A stretch of 5,262 nucleotides of DNA from an archaeon (GTDB lineage: Archaea; Asgardarchaeota; Hermodarchaeia; Hermodarchaeales; Hermodarchaeaceae). The notes under the pieces are model-generated. The model was not told the origin of the DNA. It saw only the letters and a list, made by a program, of their open reading frames with translations, and made no database searches. The translations under genes were made by a program, and so were the position numbers. Of the stretch, positions 1 to 5,262 are shown in pieces. Each line of letters begins with the position of its first letter. The stretch's first letter is position 1. The stretch spans positions 1-5,262 of the forward strand of contig JABXGU010000312.1 of NCBI GenBank assembly GCA_016550415.1. Reading direction: 5' to 3'.

Positions 1-2169
1 AAATTCCATATATTGGGTCATATTCGTAAAACCGAAGACATTAATGACACCCACGGGTGGAGGAAAGAGGCCTAGAAGGTTATTCCAATCAAAACTAAGA
101 ATTCCATGACGGTATCCATCATAAAATGCTGGAACCCCAGAGATTGTTCCATTGATTAGAGTAAAACGGACTTGTGTCCAAGTGTGAAGTTGGGGAGAGA
201 GTGTGAGGAGTACGTTATGGCTACCAAAAGCAGGGAGTGGGACCGTTAAAGCCCCTGTTCCACTAGTGGAGTCAAGTTGGACAGGAAGTTCATTCGTTAT
301 CACTGAATCGGTTAGTACAAGTTGAAATTGGGGAGTTGCACTAGCATACTCCGTCCAAGGATCGGGGAAGCTTCCAGCCGGTGTTGTGTTATAAATTCTG
401 AGCACCTCGAAGGTGGCCCAGTAGGGATCAGGACTAGTATGAAAATATTGCCAGGAGGGGTTCAGTAGAGAGGCGTTTCCTTCAAAGTAATAATATCCAT
501 CGTAACACCAAGTCCATCCGACGGTCTCTTGCCAAATACCGTTGATTTGGCGATTTCCAAGGTTAATGTGGTCAACTCCTAGGAGGGCATTTGTTGAACT
601 AAATACTGCGAGACGGAGATAGACGCTCACGTTTTCTTGAGAAGTGAACGTAAGGTTCAAAGTCTTGTATTCAAATCGATTAGAAGAGAGCTGAAAGGCG
701 TAGAGCGCGTTAAGTGAAGTGTTAAAACTGGAAGCGAGTGGCTCAAGCGTGGAAACATGTATTTGAAGAAGAGTAGCAGATGGGGCTGTGGTGCGTATTT
801 CTAAGAGGTATTCGCCTGGGAGAAGATGGTAGGTATATTGATAATTCGATTGAGCGGATCCACTGCGAAAGAGTCCGGTTTCTTGATAGATAATGCCACC
901 AGTTGTATCGAGTCGATAGAGAGTGAACGATTGACCTCCTGATTGATTGAGCGTGTAGTTGATACGACCAACACTTTCTGTGGTTACTGAAAAGGTATAG
1001 TAGCTATATTCGGTTGTAGAAAGGATAGTGTTATGTCGGAAGGTTGTTCCAATAGTAACCACAGGGAAACTCACTGAATCAATACCAAGCGAGTATTTGA
1101 TATGTGAACCGGTATTAGCAACTAGCACAAGATAAGCAGTGCCATTTTTCACTGCTTTTTGTTGATAGCTGGTCATCAGACTTGTGATATCCCGACCATA
1201 AGGCATTCCGTATCCATCTTGACCAGAACTAAATGCAAAGACTTGAAAGCCCCCACCAAAGCCAACATCTTCAATGGCTTTGTAAAAGGCGATTTCATCG
1301 GTTTCTTGAACGGGTAAGGCAACAGTGACGATCTGAGCTGGCACATCTTGAAAATAGATGTCTCCCGCAGGATTCTGATGTAGAGAAGCAAGATTGAGTT
1401 CACCAGAAATCCGGTCTCCAGGAGCTACAAATGTTGGGGTAAGAAGAGTCGGTGTTACAGAAACTGCAACATCACTAGAAGTGTATAGAAAAATTGCATA
1501 GCCACCATTATGAGTTCGCATAACAGGAACCGCGAAGTACCCGATAATGCTGCCTGATGAGACAACCCGATAATTGGGATCAACCACCATATAATTTGTG
1601 AGATACGATACATGACCAGTAAAAGCAAAGAGTTCAGAGGGCTCGGTGACGTTTATGATCGCCTCATAGACGTTACCAGCAGTCAAAGAAAAAGTAGTTT
1701 CAGTGTCGAATCCGAGAGTGATGTTCCCATAAATTGTGAGATTATAAGTTGCTAGCGCAGCAGTATTTGTGGAATTCTTCGTTAACAAAAACTTGGGAAG
1801 TTGTACCTGAGAAGCGAAGGGACCAGTATAGATATACGACGGATCATAGCTATGTGAGCCACTAGTATCCCAAATAAGATGGGTTTCTGGCCCTAGATAC
1901 TGACGGACTTCTGTTTGATAACCATGATTGTAACTCACAACATAGGTGACATAGGGGGCATTGTAATCCAAGACCTCAACCGAAGCAGGTCCAAATCCTG
2001 GATCCACAATGGCATAACCTCGCCCCTCCGAATCAGGGGTGATAACGGTAGTTTCAGTAATTTCTTGAGGTAAGCTGAATGCAGCCTGCGTAGAAGGAGT
2101 TGTCAAACTGAAAAGAAGAGTAACACTTAGGATGATTATGAAAAGCCGTTGCAAGGAAATTTTTTGCAT
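1..2169 (-). CDS. Large secreted beta-rich surface protein, C-terminus outside window
   Basis: The minus strand is open from ATG at 2169 to the window edge: 723 codons, no stop, so the gene is 3'-truncated by the window. The start is well fixed: an in-frame TGA lies 12 codons upstream with no other start between, and GGTGA sits 4 nt before the ATG. Residues 1-29 form a signal peptide: MQKISLQR, then hydrophobic LFIIILSVTLLFSL, then a likely cut at TQA-A (29/30). The mature part is rich in Thr, Ser, Asn, Tyr and alternating beta-type residues, has one Cys in the visible part, and about 14 N-X-S/T sequons. Residues about 385-460 (YSYYTFSVTTES ... LLPGEYLLEI) resemble a PPC-type beta-sandwich; about 288-357 may be a second, more diverged copy. 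Residues about 543-588 are rich in Trp and Tyr. No catalytic motif is visible. An extracellular adhesin, S-layer-associated or substrate-binding role is inference only. Confidence 0.9.
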   Translation of the reverse strand, partial: MQKISLQRLFIIILSVTLLFSLTTPSTQAAFSLPQEITETTVITPDSEGRGYAIVDPGFGPASVEVLDYNAPYVTYVVSYNHGYQTEVRQYLGPETHLIWDTSGSHSYDPSYIYTGPFASQVQLPKFLLTKNSTNTAALATYNLTIYGNITLGFDTETTFSLTAGNVYEAIINVTEPSELFAFTGHVSYLTNYMVVDPNYRVVSSGSIIGYFAVPVMRTHNGGYAIFLYTSSDVAVSVTPTLLTPTFVAPGDRISGELNLASLHQNPAGDIYFQDVPAQIVTVALPVQETDEIAFYKAIEDVGFGGGFQVFAFSSGQDGYGMPYGRDITSLMTSYQQKAVKNGTAYLVLVANTGSHIKYSLGIDSVSFPVVTIGTTFRHNTILSTTEYSYYTFSVTTESVGRINYTLNQSGGQSFTLYRLDTTGGIIYQETGLFRSGSAQSNYQYTYHLLPGEYLLEIRTTAPSATLLQIHVSTLEPLASSFNTSLNALYAFQLSSNRFEYKTLNLTFTSQENVSVYLRLAVFSSTNALLGVDHINLGNRQINGIWQETVGWTWCYDGYYYFEGNASLLNPSWQYFHTSPDPYWATFEVLRIYNTTPAGSFPDPWTEYASATPQFQLVLTDSVITNELPVQLDSTSGTGALTVPLPAFGSHNVLLTLSPQLHTWTQVRFTLINGTISGVPAFYDGYRHGILSFDWNNLLGLFPPPVGVINVFGFTNMTQYMEF

Positions 2170-2173
2170 ATTC

Positions 2174-2178
2174 TCACC
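2174..2178 (-). promoter_or_regulatory. Ribosome binding site GGTGA of the secreted protein gene
   Basis: The minus strand reads GGTGAGAAT immediately before the ATG. GGTGA is complementary to the usual archaeal 16S rRNA 3' end (anti-Shine-Dalgarno ATCACCTCC), and the 4-nt spacing is short but common in archaea. It decides the start of the secreted protein gene. Confidence 0.75.
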
Positions 2179-2218
2179 AGAGAAATTGCTTACTAGAGGT
2201 CTTCAGAAGATAGCACTT

Positions 2219-2283
2219 AAAGATGGCGTCTTTTTCCGCGGGTATCTGTCGGAATTAAGAAAAGAATAATAATCGCCATCTTT
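2219..2283. repeat. Perfect 10-bp inverted repeat, 45-nt spacer
   Basis: AAAGATGGCG at 2219-2228 is matched exactly by its reverse complement CGCCATCTTT at 2274-2283; pairing stops at the first base on either side. It lies wholly in the gap upstream of the secreted protein gene, 50 nt before its start codon. It could be a split operator bound by a dimer or by DNA looping, or the base of a long-loop hairpin in a leader RNA. The spacer contains CCGCGG (2236-2241) and an AT-rich stretch. Function is not known. Confidence 0.6.
2253..2273 (-). terminator. Possible T-rich archaeal terminator after the 247-aa gene
   Basis: Read on the minus strand this stretch is ATTATTATTCTTTTCTTAATT, 87 nt after the stop of the 247-aa gene. 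Archaeal transcription often ends in T-rich tracts without a hairpin, so this could separate that gene from the secreted protein gene. The T runs are short (at most four), so the call is weak. The same bases could instead be the AT-rich part of the next promoter. Confidence 0.25.
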
Positions 2284-2293
2284 TGATGCAGCA

Positions 2294-2303
2294 TTTCTAT
2301 AAG
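2294..2303 (-). promoter_or_regulatory. Possible TATA box for the secreted protein gene
   Basis: The minus strand reads CTTATAGAAA here. An archaeal start site about 25 nt downstream would fall near 2273 and give a leader of about 100 nt that contains most of the 2219-2283 inverted repeat. The match to an archaeal TATA box is only fair, and an ATTATTATT stretch at 2262-2271 is a competing candidate that would give a leader of about 70 nt. Confidence 0.3.
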
Positions 2304-2359
2304 AGACTATTGTGTGGATTTGTCAAGATCATAGATGTAAGCTAATTGAAAGTTTGGCG

Positions 2360-3103
2360 TTATTCTATCTCTTGGGTTTTAGAAGCGTCATGTTTTTCAA
2401 GACGCTGTTTAATTTTACTCACTATCTTTTTACACTGAGGAGAGAGAGGGCGAACAGATTTGGAAGGTTGCTTATACCATCCACTGTACATACTCATGAT
2501 TATGGAGAGTAGCCGCTCGCTGTAGCATCGAAGGTGTCTGGCAGCAATCCCTACTTTGCGTTTTTCGTTTGTGACCCAGTTTGTAAAAGTCTGAAAGACT
2601 TTGCAAAGTTCGATATCGGCGGTATACTCTTTGTCGGGTTTTGTTAGTTTCCAATAAAAGAGGATGAATTCATCGCATTCTTGAGCTACCAGTTGCATTA
2701 ATGAGATTTCGTCGGAAGAAAAAGGCATCTGTTGTCGTGCAGTAAGGTAGAGATTGGCTTGGATACGCTCATCCCGCTGGTCCCGCATCAGATAGCCACC
2801 TCCATGGAGGATGTATCGCAAAATGTACATCTGGAACCGAGCTAAAGAATAGAAGGAGTATTCTAAGGATTTGGGTTTTTGTTTGATACTTTGTTCTAAT
2901 AATCGGGCGATACGACCAGCAGATACCGCCATGGGCATGTAAAATTCTGCCATTTGGGTGGAAAAGCGCTCGAAGGTTCGCATGAAAACCTCTGTTTGGC
3001 GTGACCGAAGATCAAAATACCATTTGAGTCCAGCACCCACCACTGCAGAAAGCAGAGAACCCAACCCAAGTAAGCTCGCCAGTTGTATGAAATCCAATTG
3101 CAC
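2360..3103 (-). CDS. Unrecognised 247-aa protein with one N-terminal membrane helix
   Basis: I do not recognise a family. The GTG start gives MQLDFIQ, followed by a transmembrane helix at about residues 8-26 (LASLLGLGSLLSAVVGAGL) and then KWYFDLRSRQTE. The basic residues after the helix predict a short outside N-terminus and a cytoplasmic body. Residues about 40-210 look mainly helical, with many amphipathic Leu/Met/Phe-rich segments and aromatic patches (EYSFYSLARFQMYILRYIL, about 81-99). The tail, about 213-247, is Lys-rich and probably flexible. No Walker, zinc or catalytic motif is seen. The next in-frame Met is residue 41, which would remove the helix, so GTG is preferred; AGGGG 9 nt upstream is only a weak ribosome binding site. 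The gene is divergent from the 243-aa gene and lies 190 bp upstream of the secreted protein gene on the same strand. A membrane-tethered helical scaffold is one possibility, unproven. Confidence 0.83.
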   Translation of the reverse strand: MQLDFIQLASLLGLGSLLSAVVGAGLKWYFDLRSRQTEVFMRTFERFSTQMAEFYMPMAVSAGRIARLLEQSIKQKPKSLEYSFYSLARFQMYILRYILHGGGYLMRDQRDERIQANLYLTARQQMPFSSDEISLMQLVAQECDEFILFYWKLTKPDKEYTADIELCKVFQTFTNWVTNEKRKVGIAARHLRCYSERLLSIIMSMYSGWYKQPSKSVRPLSPQCKKIVSKIKQRLEKHDASKTQEIE

Positions 3104-3156
3104 AACGAATACCCCTTAAGACATTAGATTGCTTGGAACCTTAGCAACTTTTTCCC

Positions 3157-3164
3157 TTTTAATT
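3157..3164 (-). promoter_or_regulatory. Possible TATA box for the 247-aa gene
   Basis: The minus strand reads AATTAAAA, about 55 nt before the GTG start. Initiation 25-30 nt downstream would leave a leader of about 30 nt. Just upstream on the same strand is a G-rich run, AGGGAGGAGGGGG (3167-3179). This is the best AT-rich candidate in the upstream region but is not a strong consensus. Confidence 0.3.
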
Positions 3165-3227
3165 CGCCCCCTCCTCCCTATCAAAAAAACAGAATGAGGG
3201 AGATGAATTAGACCAACAGGTTTCTTA

Positions 3228-3256
3228 GTTACCATATGGCTTTTATTGATGGTAAC
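3228..3256. repeat. 8-bp inverted repeat GTTACCAT / ATGGTAAC, candidate operator
   Basis: GTTACCAT (3228-3235) is the exact reverse complement of ATGGTAAC (3249-3256), with a 13-nt spacer. The left arm also overlaps the 8-bp palindrome CCATATGG (3232-3239). Arm centres are 21 bp apart, two helical turns, which fits a dimeric regulator binding one DNA face. The spacer contains TTTTATTG, the best TATA candidate for the plus-strand operon, so a bound protein could block or aid TBP. The operator role is inference. Confidence 0.5.
3241..3248 (+). promoter_or_regulatory. Possible TATA box for the membrane protein/M24 operon
   Basis: TTTTATTG lies about 43 nt before the GTG start at 3287. Initiation about 25 nt downstream would fall near 3270 and leave a leader of about 17 nt that still includes the AGGAG ribosome binding site. 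It sits inside the spacer of the 3228-3256 inverted repeat. Position is good; sequence match is moderate. Confidence 0.35.
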
Positions 3257-3270
3257 CGGTGGGATGTGGT

Positions 3271-3275
3271 AGGAG
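3271..3275 (+). promoter_or_regulatory. Ribosome binding site AGGAG of the 243-aa gene
   Basis: AGGAGTGA lies 11 nt before GTG at 3287. The spacing is slightly long but acceptable, and it supports the GTG start; the next in-frame ATG is at residue 79, beyond both membrane helices. Confidence 0.6.
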
Positions 3276-3286
3276 TGACATAATAA

Positions 3287-4018
3287 GTGAAAGCAATTGA
3301 CCGGCAAGTATCTCAACTTTTTCTACTATTTGGTATAATTGCTACGTTGTTTCCCATTAGTTTTGCATTTATTGATCCAACCTATTGGCGTGGCAACGAA
3401 CCCTTATTATGGACTACGATTGTCTATTCGCTCACTATCCTATTACTTGTTTATGAACGATCCTTAAGCATTTCACGAGAGAAACTACTCTATTTAGCAG
3501 AAGAGCTTACACCCCTGGTAATGAAACTGCGAGGATGGCGATTCACTCGTAAGTCCTCTGAGGAGAAACTACCAATTCTAAATCATATGCGCCAGATGGT
3601 TATCCACCATCGACGATTTCTCTTTGTACTGAGTCTCATACCACGATCTTATGCAAACATCCTTGAAGAAACATTTCAAGCAATGCGACTAGTGCAACGT
3701 GAGCTTACGTGGTTGCATTCTGCAGTTCGTGCAGATCCAGAAGGACATCGCATAATGCAAGACCGTGATGAGGTTGTCGTTGATGAAGTCATTTACGAGG
3801 TTGTGACTGGTCGAACAGGTGTCGCCAAAGATGACGTAATTCAAGTCATAGCACCAGTTTTTGATCAGCATGCAGAACGCCTTGTGAAAATACGACGCTT
3901 ATTTAACAGACTCCTAGAATTAATCCCCCAATTGAGTTTGGAATGGGAGCAATACATTCGGATTAACTACATCTCCCAACGTGCCCTAGGAGCCTTAGAA
4001 CAGAACGGAGGAAAATAA
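3287..4018 (+). CDS. Unrecognised 243-aa membrane protein, N-terminal helical hairpin
   Basis: I do not recognise a family. From the GTG start, residues 11-28 (LFLLFGIIATLFPISFAF) and 40-56 (LLWTTIVYSLTILLLVY) form two membrane helices joined by a short loop, IDPTYWRGNEP. Basic residues before the first helix and after the second (R58, R64, K66) put both ends in the cytoplasm with the loop outside. Residues about 60-243 look mostly alpha-helical and highly charged, with basic clusters (KLRGWRFTRKSS, HHRRF, KIRRLFNRLLELI) and an acidic stretch, DRDEVVVDEVIYEVV, at about 158-172. No catalytic or metal motif stands out. It is the first gene of an operon: its stop is separated by one base from the M24 gene start, whose ribosome binding site lies inside this gene. 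A membrane anchor or regulatory partner for the M24 protein is plausible but only inferred from this coupling. Confidence 0.85.
   Translation: MKAIDRQVSQLFLLFGIIATLFPISFAFIDPTYWRGNEPLLWTTIVYSLTILLLVYERSLSISREKLLYLAEELTPLVMKLRGWRFTRKSSEEKLPILNHMRQMVIHHRRFLFVLSLIPRSYANILEETFQAMRLVQRELTWLHSAVRADPEGHRIMQDRDEVVVDEVIYEVVTGRTGVAKDDVIQVIAPVFDQHAERLVKIRRLFNRLLELIPQLSLEWEQYIRINYISQRALGALEQNGGK
4007..4011 (+). promoter_or_regulatory. Ribosome binding site GGAGG deciding the TTG start of the M24 gene
   Basis: GGAGG lies in the last codons of the 243-aa gene, 8 nt before TTG at 4020. The first in-frame ATG is residue 150, which would discard the whole N-terminal domain including NPTHIYYLTGF. The strong site and ideal spacing therefore fix TTG as the start and indicate coupled translation. 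Confidence 0.85.
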
Positions 4019-4019
4019 A

Positions 4020-5219
4020 TTGCCTATTGTCAAGATTCCCCCAAAACGATTTGAATTTCGTCTCAAAACGCTACGAACAGAGCTATCTGAACAAGACCTG
4101 CATCATTTTATTGTATTCAACCCCACCCACATCTATTATCTAACAGGCTTTGTGCACATTCCCACAGAACGCCCCTTCGCCCTAATTGTTCAAGACACGG
4201 AAATTAACTTCTTTGTTCCTGAGCTAGAAAAGAAGCACGTAGAAGAAGAAGTGCCACATGCTGCCAAGATTGGCACTTACTTTGATTACCCCGATGAAAT
4301 CCATCCAATGAAACATTTTGCCTCATTTCTCAAAGAAGAACTCAACATTACAGGAGACCTCGGAGCGGAAGCACCCGGAAGCTCTGGCCGCTATGGCTAT
4401 GAGGGGCCAAAACTCGAAGAAGTCCTTAATCTGCCCGTAAAGATTCTCTCCCAATTGATTACCGACATGCGAGTAATCAAAGACGAGGATGAACTCAATT
4501 GTTTACGCGAATCTGCAATGTGGGGAAATCTAGCACACCAATTACTTCAAGATAAAACCGTTGTCGGCGCTAATGAAGTCGAAGTAGCAACTGCTGCCTC
4601 TTTAGAAGCATCATTGGCAATGAGTAAAGCCCTAGGCTTATCGTATCGACCACTAGGTTATGGTGGTTTACCTGTTTTTGCAGGATACCGAGGACAAATC
4701 GGCACTTATTCAGCGATTCCTCACGCTATGACCCGATACGCAAGATTCCAGCCAGGAGACACCTTGGTAACTGGAGCAAGCGCCAATGTTGCAGGATACT
4801 ATTCAGAACTGGAACGGACAATGTTTATGGGTCCACCAAATGAAAAACAGCGTAAATATTTCGATATCATGATGAAGGCCCAAGATGCTGCATTTAATGC
4901 ATTTGCACCTGGGAAACCCTGTTCAATCGTTGATAAAGCGACACGAACGGTGTTCAAAAAGCATGGAGTCTTTCCATTGGTTCAACACCATACAGGTCAT
5001 GCAATTGGTCTCGAAGGCCATGAAAAACCCTTCCTTGATCAGGGAATGGAAGTAATCATGAAACCAGGAATGGTTTTCACCGTTGAACCAGGTATTTATG
5101 ATCGAACAATCGGTGGATTCCGCCATTCAGACACAATCATAATTACAGAGGACGGAATGGAACTAATTACCTATTATCCACGAGACACCGAGTATCTAAC
5201 AATCAGCTTGAACAAGTAA
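4020..5219 (+). CDS. Creatinase/prolidase-fold (peptidase M24) protein with altered metal site
   Basis: The 399-aa length is typical of two-domain M24 proteins (prolidase, creatinase, ectoine hydrolase). Residues about 10-145 are the creatinase-type N-terminal domain, with NPTHIYYLTGF at 34-44. The linker MRVIKDEDELNCLRESA (150-166) opens the pita-bread catalytic domain, about 150-390. Using Pyrococcus prolidase ligands D209, D220, H284, E313, E327 and their exact spacing (11, 64, 29, 14), the equivalents here are G252, E263, H327, E356 and S370. Three of the five are changed, so normal two-metal peptidase chemistry is doubtful. GYYSELERT (259-267) resembles creatinase; H235 and E265 are 30 residues apart, as are creatinase H232 and E262, which work without metal. 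GHAIG (326-330), H334 and VEPGIY (355-360) are kept. No signal peptide, so cytoplasmic. Fold is near certain; substrate is unknown. Options include a creatinase-like amidinohydrolase, another C-N hydrolase, a single-metal enzyme or a pseudoenzyme. Confidence 0.95.
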   Translation: MPIVKIPPKRFEFRLKTLRTELSEQDLHHFIVFNPTHIYYLTGFVHIPTERPFALIVQDTEINFFVPELEKKHVEEEVPHAAKIGTYFDYPDEIHPMKHFASFLKEELNITGDLGAEAPGSSGRYGYEGPKLEEVLNLPVKILSQLITDMRVIKDEDELNCLRESAMWGNLAHQLLQDKTVVGANEVEVATAASLEASLAMSKALGLSYRPLGYGGLPVFAGYRGQIGTYSAIPHAMTRYARFQPGDTLVTGASANVAGYYSELERTMFMGPPNEKQRKYFDIMMKAQDAAFNAFAPGKPCSIVDKATRTVFKKHGVFPLVQHHTGHAIGLEGHEKPFLDQGMEVIMKPGMVFTVEPGIYDRTIGGFRHSDTIIITEDGMELITYYPRDTEYLTISLNK

Positions 5220-5262
5220 GAACCCTGTATTAGATTGCAGTGACTGGCATAATTCAAACGCC

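Noticed and set aside
1176..1403. 75-codon minus-strand reading frame
   Set aside because: It lies out of frame inside the long secreted protein gene, whose frame stays open for 723 codons with a signal peptide; this is a shadow.
2312..2512. 66-codon plus-strand reading frame antisense to the end of the 247-aa gene
   Set aside because: No ribosome binding site, mostly overlaps a better-supported gene, and the composition is that of a complement of coding sequence.
3167..3179. G-rich run on the minus strand as a G-quadruplex
   Set aside because: Only two-tetrad folding would be possible with its run lengths, and nothing else supports it.
3116..3316. 66-codon minus-strand reading frame across the divergent promoter region
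   Set aside because: Overlaps the start of the 243-aa gene and both candidate promoters; the protein shows no domain, and no ribosome binding site precedes it convincingly.
3534..3543. GATGGCGATT, matching one arm of the 2219-2283 inverted repeat and its neighbouring bases
   Set aside because: It falls inside coding sequence for a GWRF segment and has no partner arm nearby; chance is sufficient.
4923..5126. 67-codon minus-strand reading frame
   Set aside because: It is antisense to the conserved GHAIG and VEPGIY region of the M24 gene, so its openness is explained by that gene.
3123..5238. ATTAGATTGC present at 3123-3132 and 5229-5238
   Set aside because: A 10-base direct match about 2.1 kb apart that flanks the plus-strand operon looks like target duplications, but there are no inverted ends or transposase, and one such match is expected by chance.
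5220..5262. Terminator after the M24 gene
   Set aside because: The 43 remaining bases have no T run and no hairpin; any terminator or further gene lies beyond the window.

Overview
The window looks archaeal, and an Asgard-like or other uncultured mesophilic lineage is possible. Pointers are a long Thr/Ser/Asn/Tyr-rich secreted protein with about 14 N-glycosylation sequons, a GGTGA ribosome binding site only 4 nt from its ATG, GTG and TTG starts on all three complete genes, and no bacterial-type promoter that I could see. This is inference, since no rRNA or marker gene is present. Base composition is moderately AT-rich throughout and shows no obvious break.

Layout. (1) 1-2169, minus strand: the 5' part of a large gene for an exported beta-rich surface protein; it runs off the left edge without a stop (723 codons seen). 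(2) 2170-2359: a 190-bp gap holding a perfect 10-bp inverted repeat and a T-rich stretch. (3) 2360-3103, minus: an unrecognised 247-aa protein with one N-terminal membrane helix. (4) 3104-3286: a 183-bp divergent promoter region with an 8-bp inverted repeat that brackets a TATA-like element. (5) 3287-4018, plus: an unrecognised 243-aa protein with an N-terminal two-helix membrane hairpin. (6) 4020-5219, plus: a 399-aa creatinase/prolidase-fold (peptidase M24) protein, one base after the previous stop and surely in the same operon. (7) 5220-5262: 43 bases with no recognisable feature.

The strongest biological signal is in the M24 protein. Its core lines up residue for residue in spacing with prolidase, but three of the five metal-ligand positions are changed (Asp to Gly, Asp to Glu, Glu to Ser). 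It also carries a creatinase-like GYYSELERT segment. It is therefore probably not an ordinary metal-dependent Xaa-Pro peptidase. Its co-transcription with a small membrane protein of unknown function suggests a membrane-associated role, but nothing in the sequence identifies a substrate. I see no mobile element, CRISPR array, tRNA or rRNA.
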